From SIG299 sp045531895 (GTDB lineage Bacteria; Bacillota; Clostridia; Lachnospirales; Lachnospiraceae): DNA of 7,488 nucleotides. A program made the translations under genes and the position numbers. The stretch lies in NCBI GenBank assembly GCA_045531895.1, contig JAZSEW010000096.1, forward strand, positions 1 to 7,488, read 5' to 3'. Below the pieces are notes generated by a model. The model saw only the letters and a list, made by a program, of their open reading frames with translations. It had not been told where the DNA came from and searched no databases. The first letter of the stretch is position 1. Each line of letters starts with the position of its first letter. Of the stretch, positions 6,584-7,488 are shown one piece after another.

Positions 6584-7447
6584 ATGTTAGTATCTGCAAA
6601 AGAAATGCTTGAAAAGGCAAAAGCTGGTCACTATGCAGTTGGTCAGTTCAATATTAACAACTTAGAGTGGACAAAATCTATTTTGGCTGTAGCTGAGGAA
6701 ATGAAGTCTCCGGTTATTCTTGGTGTATCTGAAGGTGCCGGCAAGTACATGACCGGTTATAAGACTGTAGTTGGTATGGTTAACGGTATGTTAGAAGAAA
6801 TGAAGATTACTGTTCCTGTAGCTCTCCACCTTGACCACGGCAGCTATGAAGGCTGTATGAAGTGTATCGAGGCTGGTTTCTCTTCCGTAATGTTCGATGG
6901 TTCCCACTATCCAATCGAAGAGAACATCGCTAAGACAAAGGAATTAGTTGCTATCTGTAAGGAAAAGGGTCTTTCACTGGAAGCAGAAGTTGGTTCCATC
7001 GGTGGTGAAGAAGATGGTGTAGTTGGTGCAGGTGAGTGTGCTGATCCTAACGAATGTAAGGCAATCGCTGATCTTGGCGTAACAATGCTTGCAGCAGGTA
7101 TCGGTAACATCCACGGAAAGTATCCTGCAAACTGGGCTGGACTTAGCTTTGAAACATTAGATGCTATTCAGCAGAAGACAGGTGATATGCCATTAGTTCT
7201 TCACGGTGGTACAGGTATCCCAGTTGACATGATCAAAAAAGCAATCAGCCTTGGTGTTGCTAAGATTAACGTTAACACAGAATGCCAGTTAGCATTTGCA
7301 AAAGCTACACGTGAATACATCGAAGCTGGAAAAGACTTAGAAGGTAAAGGATTTGACCCTCGTAAGCTCTTAGCTCCAGGTGCAGCTGCAATCAAAGCAA
7401 CTGTAAAAGAAAAAATGGAAATCTTCGGTTCTATTAACAAAGCTTAA
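6584..7447 (+). CDS. fba: Class II fructose-1,6-bisphosphate aldolase
   Basis: This complete 287-residue protein is a zinc-dependent class II aldolase. It cleaves fructose-1,6-bisphosphate into dihydroxyacetone phosphate and glyceraldehyde-3-phosphate in the cytoplasm (glycolysis, reversed in gluconeogenesis). Visible motifs are HLDHGS (82-87, catalytic D84 and zinc ligand H85), FDGSHYPIEENI (104-114 region), LEAEVGSIGGEED (132-144), IHGKY with zinc ligand H177, LHGGTGIP with zinc ligand H207, and KINVNTE (227-233) for phosphate/substrate binding. The length fits the short class IIB form, as in Bacillus FbaA. The related tagatose-bisphosphate aldolases (GatY/KbaY) are a possible alternative, but no galactitol or tagatose genes are nearby. 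It has its own promoter and ribosome binding site and stands 176 bp after the arabinofuranosidase gene, so it is probably an independent housekeeping unit. Confidence 0.95.
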   Translation: MLVSAKEMLEKAKAGHYAVGQFNINNLEWTKSILAVAEEMKSPVILGVSEGAGKYMTGYKTVVGMVNGMLEEMKITVPVALHLDHGSYEGCMKCIEAGFSSVMFDGSHYPIEENIAKTKELVAICKEKGLSLEAEVGSIGGEEDGVVGAGECADPNECKAIADLGVTMLAAGIGNIHGKYPANWAGLSFETLDAIQQKTGDMPLVLHGGTGIPVDMIKKAISLGVAKINVNTECQLAFAKATREYIEAGKDLEGKGFDPRKLLAPGAAAIKATVKEKMEIFGSINKA

Positions 7448-7488
7448 GAAACACAATTTTATAAACAAAGAGACGTTCCACAGTGATG

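Overview
The window looks like chromosomal DNA of a low-to-moderate GC Gram-positive gut anaerobe, most likely of the Lachnospiraceae (Clostridia). This is inferred from the strong AGGAGG-type ribosome binding sites, the class II aldolase, the large multi-modular GH51 arabinofuranosidase and the IS91-type element paired with a tyrosine recombinase. No rRNA or other marker gene is present to fix the genus.

Left part (1 to about 1400, minus strand): one end of an IS91-like rolling-circle element. It carries a tyrosine recombinase (294-1145) and the first 100 codons of a transposase with a cysteine-rich zinc-binding N-terminus (301 down to the window edge). The two genes overlap by 8 bp, so they are probably translationally coupled. 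Upstream of the recombinase, a perfect 10-bp inverted repeat (1151-1160 / 1194-1203) contains its Shine-Dalgarno sequence, and a GC-rich hairpin (1357-1392) probably marks the end of the element.

Middle (1329-2642, plus strand): an RDD-family membrane protein. Its open frame starts inside the presumed element end, so the first ~24 residues are probably element-derived and the native 5' end has been replaced. Next comes a monocistronic-looking gene (2754-6407) with its own promoter (2661-2689) and a dyad symmetry in that promoter. It encodes a ~1217-residue GH51 alpha-L-arabinofuranosidase with an N-terminal LamG-like domain, an Ig-like linker, a CBM-like insertion in the catalytic part and a further beta-rich insertion near the C-terminus. 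It has no signal peptide, which suggests intracellular processing of imported arabino-oligosaccharides.

Right part (6584-7447): a complete class II fructose-1,6-bisphosphate aldolase (fba) with a strong ribosome binding site and its own promoter. It is a housekeeping glycolysis gene. Arabinose released by the GH51 enzyme would reach the same triose/hexose-phosphate pool through the pentose phosphate pathway, but the separate promoters argue that the two genes are neighbours and not an operon.

I see no CRISPR array, tRNA, rRNA or recognisable defence system. The non-ordinary features are the mobile-element end, its hairpins and its fusion to the RDD gene, plus the domain layout of the GH51 enzyme.
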